The notes under the pieces: generated by a model
What the model saw: the letters and a program-made list of their open reading frames with translations, nothing else
What the model was told of the DNA's origin: nothing
Database searches by the model: none
Assembly (NCBI RefSeq): GCF_005887095.1
Contig: NZ_PNCI01000017.1
Span: 124,001 to 188,000, forward strand
Length of the DNA: 64,000 nucleotides
Reading direction: 5' to 3'
Source of the DNA: Pseudoalteromonas rubra
GTDB taxonomy: Bacteria > Pseudomonadota > Gammaproteobacteria > Enterobacterales > Alteromonadaceae
Shown: piece after piece, positions 55,835-64,000 of the stretch
How positions within the stretch are numbered: position 1 is the stretch's first letter
How the letters are laid out: each line of letters starts with the position of its first letter
Translations under genes and position numbers: made by a program

Positions 55835-56794
55835 ATGGCAGCGAAACTTGGGATCATCTCAGATCCAATCAGTGGCTTTAATATCAAAAAAGATACTGGC
55901 TTCGCCATGATGCTGGCAGCACAGGCACGTGGTTATGAGCTTTATTACATGGAAATGCAGGATCTGTACTTGTACCAGGGTGAAGCCCGGGCAACCGCTG
56001 CCAAAGCAACCGTGTTTGACAACGAACAGCATTGGTATGAACTGGCAGAGAAAGACGATATCGCACTGAGCGATCTGGATGTGATCCTGATGCGCAAAGA
56101 TCCGCCTTTTGATACCGAGTATATTTACGCCACTTATATGCTAGAGCGTGCAGAACAAGCCGGTACGCTGGTTATCAACAAGCCACAAAGTTTGCGTGAT
56201 GCCAACGAAAAGCTCTTTACAGCCTGGTTTAGCGAGCACACACCTGACACCTTAGTGACACGCTCAAGTGCGCAGATCCGTGAGTTTTTGACAAAACATG
56301 GTGACATCATTCTTAAACCACTGGATGGTATGGGCGGAGCCTCAATTTTCCGAGTACGTCATGACGATCCAAACATCGGTGTGATCTGCGAAACACTCAC
56401 CGAGCACGGCAGTCGTTTTGCCATGGCGCAAAATTATGTCCCGGCAATCAAAGACGGCGACAAACGCGTTCTGGTGGTTGATGGCGAGGTTATGCCTTAC
56501 TGCCTGGCTCGTATTCCGCAAGGCGGCGAAACCCGGGGAAATCTGGCTGCGGGTGGTCGCGGTGAAGCACGCCCTATCAGTGACAGTGACCGTAAAATTG
56601 CCGAAGCCGTTGCGCCTGTTTTAAAAGAAAAAGGACTCATTTTTGTTGGTCTGGACATCATAGGTGACAAGCTGACCGAGATTAATGTGACAGCACCAAC
56701 GTGTGTGAAGGAAATAGAAGCCGCGTATGATATTTCCATCATGGACAAGTTTTTTGATGCCATTGCGGCAAAACTCGACCATACTAAAGAGTAA
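55835..56794 (+). CDS. gshB: Glutathione synthetase
   Basis: ATP-grasp ligase that joins gamma-glutamylcysteine to glycine. The 319-residue protein opens MAAKLGIISDPISGFN; visible blocks are VILMRKDPPFDTEYIYATY, LKPLDGMGGASIFRV (ATP-binding) and GLIFVGLDIIGDKLTEINVT with the metal-binding acid and Asn. An AAGGTAACC site precedes the ATG. It lies between rsmE and algH, the common order. Confidence 0.97.
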   Translation: MAAKLGIISDPISGFNIKKDTGFAMMLAAQARGYELYYMEMQDLYLYQGEARATAAKATVFDNEQHWYELAEKDDIALSDLDVILMRKDPPFDTEYIYATYMLERAEQAGTLVINKPQSLRDANEKLFTAWFSEHTPDTLVTRSSAQIREFLTKHGDIILKPLDGMGGASIFRVRHDDPNIGVICETLTEHGSRFAMAQNYVPAIKDGDKRVLVVDGEVMPYCLARIPQGGETRGNLAAGGRGEARPISDSDRKIAEAVAPVLKEKGLIFVGLDIIGDKLTEINVTAPTCVKEIEAAYDISIMDKFFDAIAAKLDHTKE

Positions 56795-56812
56795 CGAAAA
56801 GGGGGTCTCGCT

Positions 56813-57370
56813 ATGCAATCACTCGCCAATCATTTTTTGGTCGCCATGCCAAATTTGCAAGATCCCTTCTTCAAGCACACAGTCACTTACATTTGTGAGC
56901 ATAACGAAGAAGGCGCAATGGGCCTGGTCGTCAATCATCCTATTAATGTGACTGTGGGTGAGCTGCTCGACCAGATAGAAATAGATAACGACAAATCCAG
57001 TCAGGCTGCAGGCCAGTCTGTGTTTGCGGGTGGGCCAGTCCATACTGACCGCGGATTTGTTCTTCACACCCCTAAGCCTGGCTATGCGTCCAGTCGTGAG
57101 TTAAGTTCAGATATCATGATCACCACCTCAAAAGACGTGCTCGCATCATTGACCTCACATAATTGTCCGGATGCATTTATCATCACACTCGGTTATTCAG
57201 GATGGGAACAAGGGCAACTCGAAAAAGAGATCCTGGAAAACTCCTGGCTGATCATTGAAGCTGATCCGGCCATTATTTTTAACACCCCACCGGAAAAACG
57301 CTGGGAAAAAGCCGTCGAGATGCTTGGCATTGATGCCGGACAACTGAGCACTGAGGCCGGCCACGCCTGA
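56813..57370 (+). CDS. algH: UPF0301 protein AlgH/YqgE
   Basis: A 185-residue DUF179 protein of unclear biochemistry, named after a Pseudomonas alginate regulator. Signature blocks are LANHFLVAMPNLQDPFF, MGLVVNHPINVTVGELLDQ and GGPVHTDRGFVLH, and LGYSGWEQGQLEKEI. A GGGGGTC site precedes the ATG 18 bases after gshB. The next gene is ruvX, as in most gammaproteobacteria. Confidence 0.93.
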   Translation: MQSLANHFLVAMPNLQDPFFKHTVTYICEHNEEGAMGLVVNHPINVTVGELLDQIEIDNDKSSQAAGQSVFAGGPVHTDRGFVLHTPKPGYASSRELSSDIMITTSKDVLASLTSHNCPDAFIITLGYSGWEQGQLEKEILENSWLIIEADPAIIFNTPPEKRWEKAVEMLGIDAGQLSTEAGHA

Positions 57371-57432
57371 GCACTTACTCAATCGCCACGCTGAATGTGG
57401 CGATTTCTGCGCCTAATGTTTGAGAATACACC

Positions 57433-57879
57433 ATGAGCAATAACGAAAAAAAAGCACCCGGCCAGCGTACGGTCATAGGGTTTGATTTTGGTACCCGCAG
57501 TATCGGTCTGGCCGTTGGCCAGGAACTCACCGGCACGGCCAGCAGCTTAGGCGCCGTAAAAGCCCGTGATGGCATTCCCGACTGGCAGGATATCGCGCCC
57601 TATATCGAACAATGGAAGCCCGATTTGCTGGTTGTCGGCTTGCCATTAAATATGGACGGGACAAACCAGGATCTGACCTTCCGTGCCAAAAAATTTGCCA
57701 ACCGTCTGCACAATCAATTCAGACTTCCTGTAGAGACTCAGGATGAACGATTGACAACCGCCGATGCCAAAGCGCGCTTATTTGAACAAGGTGGCTACCG
57801 CTCACTGGCGAAAGATAAAATCGATGGCATGTCGGCCATCATCATTCTGGAGAGTTTTTTTGAGGCGCAATGGGGTTAA
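57433..57879 (+). CDS. ruvX: Holliday-junction resolvase-like protein YqgF/RuvX
   Basis: RNase H-fold protein implicated in 16S rRNA 5'-end maturation. The 148-residue product carries [15 protein letters not shown] with the first catalytic Asp, [12 protein letters not shown], the [12 protein letters not shown] second acidic block and [13 protein letters not shown] with the last Asp. It follows algH by 62 bases. Its last 38 bases overlap the end of the convergent solute-binding-like gene. Confidence 0.93.
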   Translation: MSNNEKKAPGQRTVIGFDFGTRSIGLAVGQELTGTASSLGAVKARDGIPDWQDIAPYIEQWKPDLLVVGLPLNMDGTNQDLTFRAKKFANRLHNQFRLPVETQDERLTTADAKARLFEQGGYRSLAKDKIDGMSAIIILESFFEAQWG

Positions 57880-58777
57880 GTACCCGGTAGCGCCTCAGGT
57901 CAGGTATAAACCCAGCCTGCTGATAGGCCTGACGGATCCGCCCTTGTGACCTGAGCTGGTTTAACCCACTTTGTAGGGCCTTAAATGCCCGTTCACCGTC
58001 AGGATGCAGCCGCGACACCACAAAGTGGCGGCTGCCATCAAGCTGGACTACTAAGTTTGGATGAGCCACCAGTAAAATGTCATTCAGTCTGAACTCATTA
58101 TTCAGGCTTGGCATCAAAGGCATTAACATAAAGTCCACCCATTGACGATTGACCATCTGTGCCTGAGAGGCCCACACAGGCTCATTCATTAAATGCTTAA
58201 GCCCCAAACTGCTGAGTGTGTTCCAGTCAGTCCGCCAGCGGCTGGTTGACACCGCACTGAGTTCACGCAACTGACTTAAGCGGGTCAGACGTGCAACAGC
58301 CAGATTCTCCGGCGCATAAAAAATCCCGGCAAAATACTCTCCCCGTCGGATCACTGCCTCACTGATGAATAGTTTATCGGCCTTAGCCTGTGCATCATCA
58401 AGCCAGTAGCTATCAAAACTCAGCAGCAGCTTGCCCTGCTCCAGCAGATTGGAGTGACGAAAACTGACGTTTCCGGGTCGGTAGGTGAAGGTTTTCTTGA
58501 AGCCTCCCAGCGCCAGGGCCTGTTGTACCAGCACCATATCCACCACATCTCGGCGGATATAGTCGCCAGAGAACTGGGTGACTTCCAGTGGCGCCCGACC
58601 ATTCAGAAACCGCAAATAATCGCTATACACATCATCACGGATATACATGTCTACCGCATTGTGTGTGTCACTATGTTGCTCGCTGCCCTTGGCCGTTTCC
58701 GGCACAGACAACATGCTGACAAGTAAACACAGGGCCAGTGTGGCCCCGTGAAACCCTCTGTCAGCGCTTTTTATCAT
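57842..58777 (-). CDS. Periplasmic solute-binding-like protein near pilU
   Basis: A 311-residue exported protein with the look of a type-3 solute-binding fold (SBP_bac_3). The signal segment is [23 protein letters not shown]. Blocks such as [21 protein letters not shown] and [20 protein letters not shown] fit, but the ligand is unknown and no permease is adjacent. The ATG at 58777 overlaps the pilU stop by 17 bases, which suggests coupling to pilT-pilU; an upstream frame to 58828 adds a non-signal N-terminus. Its 3' end overlaps convergent ruvX by 38 bases. Confidence 0.75.
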   Translation of the reverse strand: MIKSADRGFHGATLALCLLVSMLSVPETAKGSEQHSDTHNAVDMYIRDDVYSDYLRFLNGRAPLEVTQFSGDYIRRDVVDMVLVQQALALGGFKKTFTYRPGNVSFRHSNLLEQGKLLLSFDSYWLDDAQAKADKLFISEAVIRRGEYFAGIFYAPENLAVARLTRLSQLRELSAVSTSRWRTDWNTLSSLGLKHLMNEPVWASQAQMVNRQWVDFMLMPLMPSLNNEFRLNDILLVAHPNLVVQLDGSRHFVVSRLHPDGERAFKALQSGLNQLRSQGRIRQAYQQAGFIPDLRRYRVLNPIAPQKNSPE

Positions 58778-59885
58778 CCAGGCCGTCAACAGTAACCCCT
58801 TGCAAAAAGCCCGCGCCTTGTTGCTCATTGTTCTGTAATTTAATCATCAGACGAAGATCGTTAGGTGAATCGGCATGGTGTAATGCATCGGCATAGTTGA
58901 TCCTTTGTTGCTTGTATAAATCAAACAACGCCTGATCAAAGGTTTGCATACCCATTTCTTTAGACTTAGACATGGTTTCTTTGATTGAACCAATATCCCC
59001 TTTTTTGATCAGCTCCGCAATCATCGGAGAGTTAAGCAATACTTCAATGGCAGCTTCACGCCCTTCCCCTTTGGCCGACGGAACCAGCTGCTGCGCGACA
59101 ATGGCGCGCAGATTCAATGCCAGGTCATATTTCAGCTTATCGTGCTTTTCCTTCGGTACCAGGTGCATGATCCGGTCAATCGCCTGGTTGGCATTGTTGG
59201 CGTGTAAAGTCGCAACGCACAAGTGGCCAGTCTCTGCAAAGCTTAAGGCGTACTCCATGGTCTCCCGAGAACGGATTTCGCCAATCAGGATCACATCGGG
59301 TGCCTGACGTAAGGAGCTTTTTAATGCCGCTTCGAAGCTCTCTGTATCCAGTCCGACTTCTCGCTGCGTAATGATACTCTTGCGATGCTGGTGCACAAAT
59401 TCAATGGGATCTTCGATAGTCAGAATATGACCGCGCTGGTTACGATTACGATAGCCCAGTAAAGCCGCCAATGAGGTTGACTTACCTGTGCCGGTCCCAC
59501 CCACAAACAACACCAGACCACGTTTAGACATGATCACATCGGTCAGCACCGAAGGCAGACCTAAATCGGTTACTTCAGGAATATCCGTTACGATACGGCG
59601 GATCACCATGCCTGCACAGTCTCGTTGCCAAAATGCAGAAACCCGGAAACGGCCAATCTCGTTCGCCACAGCAAAGTTACACTCTTTTTCGTCGTGAAAC
59701 AGCAGCTTTTGTTTCTCACTCATGGCCGACTCGACCATAGCCAGCGAAGCCTGGGTATCGAGCACATCGTCATCCAGTGCACGTAACTCGCCGTCGATTT
59801 TAGCACTCACAGGCAATCCGGCTGACACAAACAAATCTGATGCGCCTTTGTCTTTCATCATTTGCAGATAATGTTCAAGCTCCAT
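58761..59885 (-). CDS. pilU: Type IV pilus accessory retraction ATPase
   Basis: PilT-like hexameric ATPase assisting pilus retraction. The Walker A motif is LFVGGTGTGKSTSLAALL, the Walker B and Asp/His boxes are QAPDVILIGEIRSRETMEYA and GHLCVATLHANNANQAIDR. About 374 residues from ATG at 59885, which is five bases after GGAGGTC (an ATG directly before it is less well placed). PilU is recognised by length and by its place 12 bases after pilT. Confidence 0.94.
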   Translation of the reverse strand: MELEHYLQMMKDKGASDLFVSAGLPVSAKIDGELRALDDDVLDTQASLAMVESAMSEKQKLLFHDEKECNFAVANEIGRFRVSAFWQRDCAGMVIRRIVTDIPEVTDLGLPSVLTDVIMSKRGLVLFVGGTGTGKSTSLAALLGYRNRNQRGHILTIEDPIEFVHQHRKSIITQREVGLDTESFEAALKSSLRQAPDVILIGEIRSRETMEYALSFAETGHLCVATLHANNANQAIDRIMHLVPKEKHDKLKYDLALNLRAIVAQQLVPSAKGEGREAAIEVLLNSPMIAELIKKGDIGSIKETMSKSKEMGMQTFDQALFDLYKQQRINYADALHHADSPNDLRLMIKLQNNEQQGAGFLQGVTVDGLDDKKR

Positions 59886-59900
59886 CATGACCTCCCGAGA

Positions 59901-60947
59901 TTAATATGTGGTACCGAATTGACTCTTATCATGGGCTTTCGCCTGTGCATCCTGATTGGTGATAAGACCACGATTCACCAAATTGGTGAGGCATTGATCC
60001 ATGGTCTGCATACCATGCATTGCACCAGTCTGAATGGACGAATACATTTGTGCAATTTTATCTTCGCGGATCAGGTTACGAATAGCCGGGATCCCCATCA
60101 TGATCTCATGGGCGGCTACCCGGCCACCGCCGACTTTTTTCACCAGGGTTTGCGAAATAACCGCCTGCAATGACTCAGACAGCATAGAACGCACCATGTC
60201 TTTTTCCTCACCAGGGAAGACGTCTATGATACGGTCAATGGTTTTAGGGGCTGAGGTAGTATGTAGTGTACCGAACACCAGGTGACCGGTTTCTGCGGCA
60301 GTCATGGCCAGTCTGATGGTTTCCAAATCACGCAGCTCCCCCACCAGAATAACATCCGGGTCCTCACGCAGGGCACTGCGCAGCGCGGCATTAAAACTGT
60401 GCGTGTCACGGTGCACTTCACGCTGATTGATCAGGCTCAACTTGTTGTCGTGCACAAATTCAATCGGATCTTCAATGGTCAGAATATGGTGGTGCTTGTT
60501 GCTATTGATGTAATCTACCATCGCAGCCAGTGTTGTTGACTTACCCGACCCGGTGGGGCCCGTGACCAGCACTAAACCACGCGGACAATCCGAAATTTTT
60601 CGGAAAATGTCGGGCGCGCCAAGGTCTTCTAATGTTAGCACTGAGCTGGGAATGGTCCGAAACACCGCCGCAGGGCCGCGACTGGCGTTAAACGCATTGA
60701 CACGAAAGCGCGCCAGGTTAGGTACTTCAAACGAGAAATCCACCTCAAGATTTTGCTCATAGTCCTTACGCTGGTTATCATTCATAATATCGTAAACGAG
60801 GCTGTTAACGTCCTTCGCTTCCAGTGCAGGAATGTTTACCCGGCGTACATCGCCATCGACACGGATCATCGGTGAAACCCCCGACGAAAGGTGTAAATCC
60901 GATGCTTTGTGTTGCACACTAAAGGCCAATAATTCAGTAATATCCAT
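59901..60947 (-). CDS. pilT: Type IV pilus retraction ATPase
   Basis: Hexameric motor that retracts type IV pili for twitching and DNA uptake. The 348-residue protein has SVQHKASDLHLSSGVSPMIR at the N-terminus, Walker A VTGPTGSGKSTTLAAMVDY, Asp box REDPDVILVGELRDLETIRL and His box TGHLVFGTLHTTSAPKTIDR. A GGAGTCTTAG site precedes the ATG. It is the first gene of the pilT-pilU-solute-binding-like unit and divergent from yggS with only 29 bases between starts. Confidence 0.97.
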   Translation of the reverse strand: MDITELLAFSVQHKASDLHLSSGVSPMIRVDGDVRRVNIPALEAKDVNSLVYDIMNDNQRKDYEQNLEVDFSFEVPNLARFRVNAFNASRGPAAVFRTIPSSVLTLEDLGAPDIFRKISDCPRGLVLVTGPTGSGKSTTLAAMVDYINSNKHHHILTIEDPIEFVHDNKLSLINQREVHRDTHSFNAALRSALREDPDVILVGELRDLETIRLAMTAAETGHLVFGTLHTTSAPKTIDRIIDVFPGEEKDMVRSMLSESLQAVISQTLVKKVGGGRVAAHEIMMGIPAIRNLIREDKIAQMYSSIQTGAMHGMQTMDQCLTNLVNRGLITNQDAQAKAHDKSQFGTTY

Positions 60948-60976
60948 CTAAGACTCCACAACGAGCAAATAATAAT

Positions 60977-61660
60977 ATGGTTACAATAGCAGAACGGCTG
61001 AACAACGCCTATGATCGCATAGCAAAAGCACAGCAAAAGTGTGCCACAGACCAAGAGGTCGCATTACTGGCCGTATCAAAAACCAAACCTGTCGAACTCA
61101 TTGAGCAAGCATACGCTGCCGGGCAACGCCGGTTTGGTGAATCCTATGTTCAGGAAGCCGTAGATAAAGTTCGCTACTTTCAGCAGCAAAAAGACATTGA
61201 ATGGCATTTCATTGGTCCCATTCAATCTAACAAATCGCGCCAGATTGCAGAGCACTTTTCCTGGGTACAAAGTATCGATCGCCTCAAGATCGCGCGTCGT
61301 CTGAATGAACAAAGACCCAATAACCTGATGCCGCTTAACGTTCTGATCCAGGTAAATATCAGTAACGACGAGCAAAAATCAGGATGTGCCCTGGATGAGC
61401 TTGATGAACTGGCCGCCTATATCGACGGCGCGCGTCAGCTGCAGCTGCGTGGACTCATGACAATCACAGCACAAACCGATGATGCCCAACAGCAGCTTGA
61501 ATATTTTAGCCAAATGAAGGCTTGCTTTGATAGACTAAAGGCTCAATATCAACAGCTGGATACCTTGTCGATGGGCATGAGTGGCGACCTTGAAATGGCA
61601 GTTCAGGGTGGTGCAACCATGGTACGCATAGGCACGGACATTTTTGGCAAACGACAATAA
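60977..61660 (+). CDS. yggS: YggS family pyridoxal-phosphate homeostasis protein
   Basis: A 227-residue PLP-binding protein of the PLPBP family that buffers vitamin B6 and amino-acid pools. It has the PLP lysine in LLAVSKTKPVELIEQAY and the RRFGESYVQEAVDKV and EWHFIGPIQSNKSRQIAEH blocks, and a C-terminal LSMGMSGDLEMAVQGGATMV phosphate site with RIGTDIFGKR. It begins the yggS-proC-yggT-DUF4426-rdgB operon; gaps are 7-20 bases. Confidence 0.95.
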   Translation: MVTIAERLNNAYDRIAKAQQKCATDQEVALLAVSKTKPVELIEQAYAAGQRRFGESYVQEAVDKVRYFQQQKDIEWHFIGPIQSNKSRQIAEHFSWVQSIDRLKIARRLNEQRPNNLMPLNVLIQVNISNDEQKSGCALDELDELAAYIDGARQLQLRGLMTITAQTDDAQQQLEYFSQMKACFDRLKAQYQQLDTLSMGMSGDLEMAVQGGATMVRIGTDIFGKRQ

Positions 61661-61675
61661 GGTGACACACTCCTA

Positions 61676-62497
61676 ATGGCTAATAAAACGATTGCATTTA
61701 TCGGGACCGGAAACATGAGCTACGCCATTATTGGCGGCATGATAAAAAACGGCTTTGCTCCACAGAGCATCATCGCAACCAATCGCAATGCTGAGAAGCT
61801 CGCTAAGGCCCATGCCGATTTCGGGGTGCGTACTGAGCAAGATAACCTAAAAGCAGTTCAACAAGCCGATGTCATTGTACTGTCTGTGAAACCGCAAATG
61901 ATGGCCGAGCTGTGCCAGACTTTTGTGGACGCCGGGCTGGATATCAGCACTAAGCTGTTTGTCTCTGTCGCGGCGGGGATCACCGTCAAACGCCTCAGAG
62001 AGATGCTGGCGCAAGACGTTAAGCTTGTACGCTGTATGCCGAATACCCCGTCATTGCTTGGGCGTGGCGTTTCAGGTCTGTTTGCCGCAGATATCAGTGA
62101 TGAAGAAAAAACCTATATCGAACAGGTATTTTCGTCGACTGGCATCGCCATTTGGCTGGATGAAGAATCACAGATCAATGATGTCATTGCCGTTACGGGC
62201 TCTTCACCTGCCTACTTTTTCCTGTTTATGGAAGCCATTGAAGAGAAAGCCATTGCGCTGGGCTTTTCACCGCAACAGGCGCGCGCCCTGGTGCAACAGA
62301 CCGCTCTGGGCGCTGCAGAGATGGCGCTGTCTCAACCAGACATCAGCATTGCACAATTGCGTGCTAACGTGACTTCCAAAGGCGGCACCACACACGCGGC
62401 CGTTGAACACTTAAAAGCAAACCAGCTACCAAACACTGTAGCCGATGCCATGGATGCCTGTATTGCACGGGCAGAAGAAATGGAACAACAAATCTAG
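61676..62497 (+). CDS. proC: Pyrroline-5-carboxylate reductase
   Basis: Last enzyme of proline synthesis, reducing pyrroline-5-carboxylate with NADPH. The 273-residue product has the Rossmann motif AFIGTGNMSYAIIGGMI, RCMPNTPSLLGRGVSGL and the substrate-site blocks AVTGSSPAYFFLFMEAI and VTSKGGTTHAAVEHLK. It follows yggS by 15 bases with AAGGTGACAC as ribosome site. Confidence 0.97.
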   Translation: MANKTIAFIGTGNMSYAIIGGMIKNGFAPQSIIATNRNAEKLAKAHADFGVRTEQDNLKAVQQADVIVLSVKPQMMAELCQTFVDAGLDISTKLFVSVAAGITVKRLREMLAQDVKLVRCMPNTPSLLGRGVSGLFAADISDEEKTYIEQVFSSTGIAIWLDEESQINDVIAVTGSSPAYFFLFMEAIEEKAIALGFSPQQARALVQQTALGAAEMALSQPDISIAQLRANVTSKGGTTHAAVEHLKANQLPNTVADAMDACIARAEEMEQQI

Positions 62498-62507
62498 AGG
62501 ACACACA

Positions 62508-63041
62508 ATGAACGCCATGCAATTTTTGGTAGGGATTATTTTTGACCTGTTTCTGATGGTCGTACTGTTGCGTTTTTGGCTACAATTAGTCAAAGCTGAT
62601 TTTTATAACCCGCTGAGTCAGGCCGTGATCAAAGCGACCTCTTTCGCCGTTAACCCACTGCGAAAACTGATCCCGGGGTTAGGCGGGCTGGACCTGGCCT
62701 CATTGGTGTTGGCGCTGCTGGTCGGTTTTGCCAAAATGTCGGTGTTGATGCTGATGTTTGGCGGCTACTGGGACGCTATGCAGGCAGCCATTTCTGGTGC
62801 CTTGACCGTGGTCAAAGAGGCCTTTTCACTGGTGTTCTGGGTGTTAGTTATCCGTGCCATTCTTAGCTGGGTGGCTCAGGGCTACAACCCGATTGCTGCG
62901 GTATTCAGCCAGCTTACTGAACCTATGCTGCGCCCAATTCGTAAAATTATTCCACCGCTGGGCGGCTTCGATTTGTCGATCCTGGTGGTAATAATTGGCA
63001 TGCAGTTTTTACAAATTTTAATGATGGATCTGCTTCGTTAA
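62508..63041 (+). CDS. yggT: YggT family membrane protein
   Basis: A 177-residue membrane protein with two repeated YggT units, each with paired hydrophobic helices (VGIIFDLFLMVVLLRFWLQL and VFWVLVIRAILSWVAQGYNP) and the NPLRKLIPGLGGLD / RPIRKIIPPLGGFD motif pair. Its function is not settled; in E. coli it has been linked to osmotic tolerance. The ATG at 62508 follows AGAGGACAC and starts 11 bases after proC. Confidence 0.92.
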   Translation: MNAMQFLVGIIFDLFLMVVLLRFWLQLVKADFYNPLSQAVIKATSFAVNPLRKLIPGLGGLDLASLVLALLVGFAKMSVLMLMFGGYWDAMQAAISGALTVVKEAFSLVFWVLVIRAILSWVAQGYNPIAAVFSQLTEPMLRPIRKIIPPLGGFDLSILVVIIGMQFLQILMMDLLR

Positions 63042-63059
63042 GCATTCGGAGTCGTAACA

Positions 63060-63506
63060 ATGAAACCCTTTTTGACACTTATTTCAATGCTGGCCATGCT
63101 GCTTTTAGCTCAGCCAGCACAGGCTTCCAATCCACAAGGTGGCCAATACAAACAACTCGGCGACTGGCAGGTACACTATATCGCCTTCCCGTCTACCTTT
63201 ATTCAACCAAATATTGCCAGCGCATATGGGTTAACCCGGAGCAACAGCAAGGCCATCATTAATATTTCCGTTCTGGCTGATGATGCCAACAACACAGCGC
63301 AGCGCGCCATACTCACCGGTCAGGCGCGTAACCTGATCGGCAATAAAACCACCTTAACATTTAAAGAAGTAGTTGAAGGCGATGCGGTATACTATCTGGC
63401 GCAGATGGATGTGGATCACGAAGACACCTATCGCTTCGAAGTCACCATCCAGCAGGGTAACACGCGCCACGTGCTTAAGTTTCAGCAAAAGTTTTATGTA
63501 GATTAA
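63060..63506 (+). CDS. DUF4426 periplasmic protein
   Basis: A 148-residue secreted protein with a signal peptide ([20 protein letters not shown] then QA-S). The mature domain has [20 protein letters not shown] and INISVLADD, matching the DUF4426 family, of unknown function. It lies between yggT and rdgB, its usual place in Alteromonadales and Vibrionales, and ends one base before the rdgB ATG. Confidence 0.88.
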   Translation: MKPFLTLISMLAMLLLAQPAQASNPQGGQYKQLGDWQVHYIAFPSTFIQPNIASAYGLTRSNSKAIINISVLADDANNTAQRAILTGQARNLIGNKTTLTFKEVVEGDAVYYLAQMDVDHEDTYRFEVTIQQGNTRHVLKFQQKFYVD

Positions 63507-63507
63507 T

Positions 63508-64000
63508 ATGACCAGACAAATCGTTCTCGCCACCGGTAATCCGGGCAAAGTCGCCGAGCTTGGCAGCATGCTTAAAGATTTGAATATCGAAATCCTGCCG
63601 CAAAGCCAGTTTAACGTAGGTGATGTCGCAGAAACCGGCACAACCTTTGTGGAAAATGCCATAATTAAAGCCCGCCATGCAGCCAAAATCACGGGCTTAC
63701 CTGCCATTGCGGATGATTCAGGCCTTGAAGTTGATGCCCTCAAGGGGGCACCAGGTGTGTATTCAGCCCGCTATGCTGGTGCAGGTGCCAGCGATCAGGA
63801 CAATATCGATAAACTGCTTGAAGCAATGACAGGCGTTACAGAGCGTACAGCGCGATTCTGGTGCGTACTGGTTTACATGCGCCACGCCGATGACCCTACG
63901 CCGGTCATTTGTCAGGCCAGCTGGGAGGGGCGTATTACCGACGATCAGCAAGGTTTACAGGGTTTCGGCTATGACCCGGTTTTCTGGGTTGAACAAACGC
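63508..64000 (+). CDS. rdgB: XTP/dITP diphosphatase, N-terminal part (cut by window edge)
   Basis: House-cleaning pyrophosphatase that removes non-canonical purine nucleotides (dITP, XTP). About 164 codons are present, most of the protein; the C-terminus lies beyond base 64000. Visible motifs are [17 protein letters not shown] (phosphate loop), [20 protein letters not shown] (catalytic acidic residues) and [10 protein letters not shown] near the end. The ATG at 63508 follows the DUF4426 stop with one base between. Confidence 0.95.
   Translation, partial: MTRQIVLATGNPGKVAELGSMLKDLNIEILPQSQFNVGDVAETGTTFVENAIIKARHAAKITGLPAIADDSGLEVDALKGAPGVYSARYAGAGASDQDNIDKLLEAMTGVTERTARFWCVLVYMRHADDPTPVICQASWEGRITDDQQGLQGFGYDPVFWVEQT

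Overview
The window looks like chromosome of a marine gammaproteobacterium of the Alteromonadales, most probably Pseudoalteromonas. This rests on the gene order (nudF-yqiB-cpdA-yqiA-parE opposite tolC; pilT-pilU opposite yggS-proC-yggT-rdgB; a dispersed heptose/Kdo lipopolysaccharide set), on the protein sequences, and on a short element with ATACCAATTT inverted ends of a kind I associate with this group. No species call is possible by eye. There are no rRNA genes, tRNA genes, CRISPR arrays or complete insertion sequences.

Region 1 (1-9.8 kb): threonine catabolism (tdh, cut by the window edge, and kbl), then the inner-core LPS genes gmhB, a family-9 heptosyltransferase, kdkA, hldE, gmhA, a Wzi-like capsule-assembly porin and waaA. 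Together they make ADP-heptose, attach Kdo and heptose to lipid A, and anchor or organise surface polysaccharide. Region 2 (9.8-23.5 kb): the ydbH-ynbE-ydbL envelope lipid-transport operon, an unrecognised coiled-coil gene, purL followed by two 93-bp tandem repeats, mltF, a tiny arginine-rich protein, tadA, gsk, glutaminase and a hypoxanthine phosphoribosyltransferase-like gene.

Region 3 (23.8-40.5 kb) is the accessory part and holds the most unusual content. On the minus strand, in transcription order, lie an XRE-type regulator, a membrane protein, two tiny peptides with double-glycine leaders and proline/arginine-rich tails (one cut by a nonsense codon), a secreted alpha/beta-hydrolase, and three paralogous lipoproteins. 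The second and third lipoproteins are each preceded by the same ~85-codon C-terminal remnant of the hydrolase, and a peptide-gene remnant lies between the second and third units. This is the architecture expected of an effector with duplicated immunity or partner genes. Further on are a Calx-beta secreted protein, a FAD monooxygenase/LysR pair, a secreted esterase, and a compact two-gene RiPP locus: a 59-residue double-glycine precursor followed by a radical SAM/SPASM enzyme. An A+T-rich islet (39.2-40.5 kb) carries an amber-interrupted ankyrin-like gene and a secreted protein of unknown function.

Region 4 (40.6-64 kb) is conserved core: parC, parE, yqiA, cpdA, yqiB, nudF, tolC, an LpxL-type acyltransferase, a TcpQ-domain protein, glnE, a DUF350 membrane protein and its partner, rsmE, gshB, algH/yqgE, ruvX, a periplasmic solute-binding-like protein, pilU, pilT, yggS, proC, yggT, a DUF4426 protein and rdgB (cut by the right edge). 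Many genes there overlap by a few bases, which suggests co-transcription.
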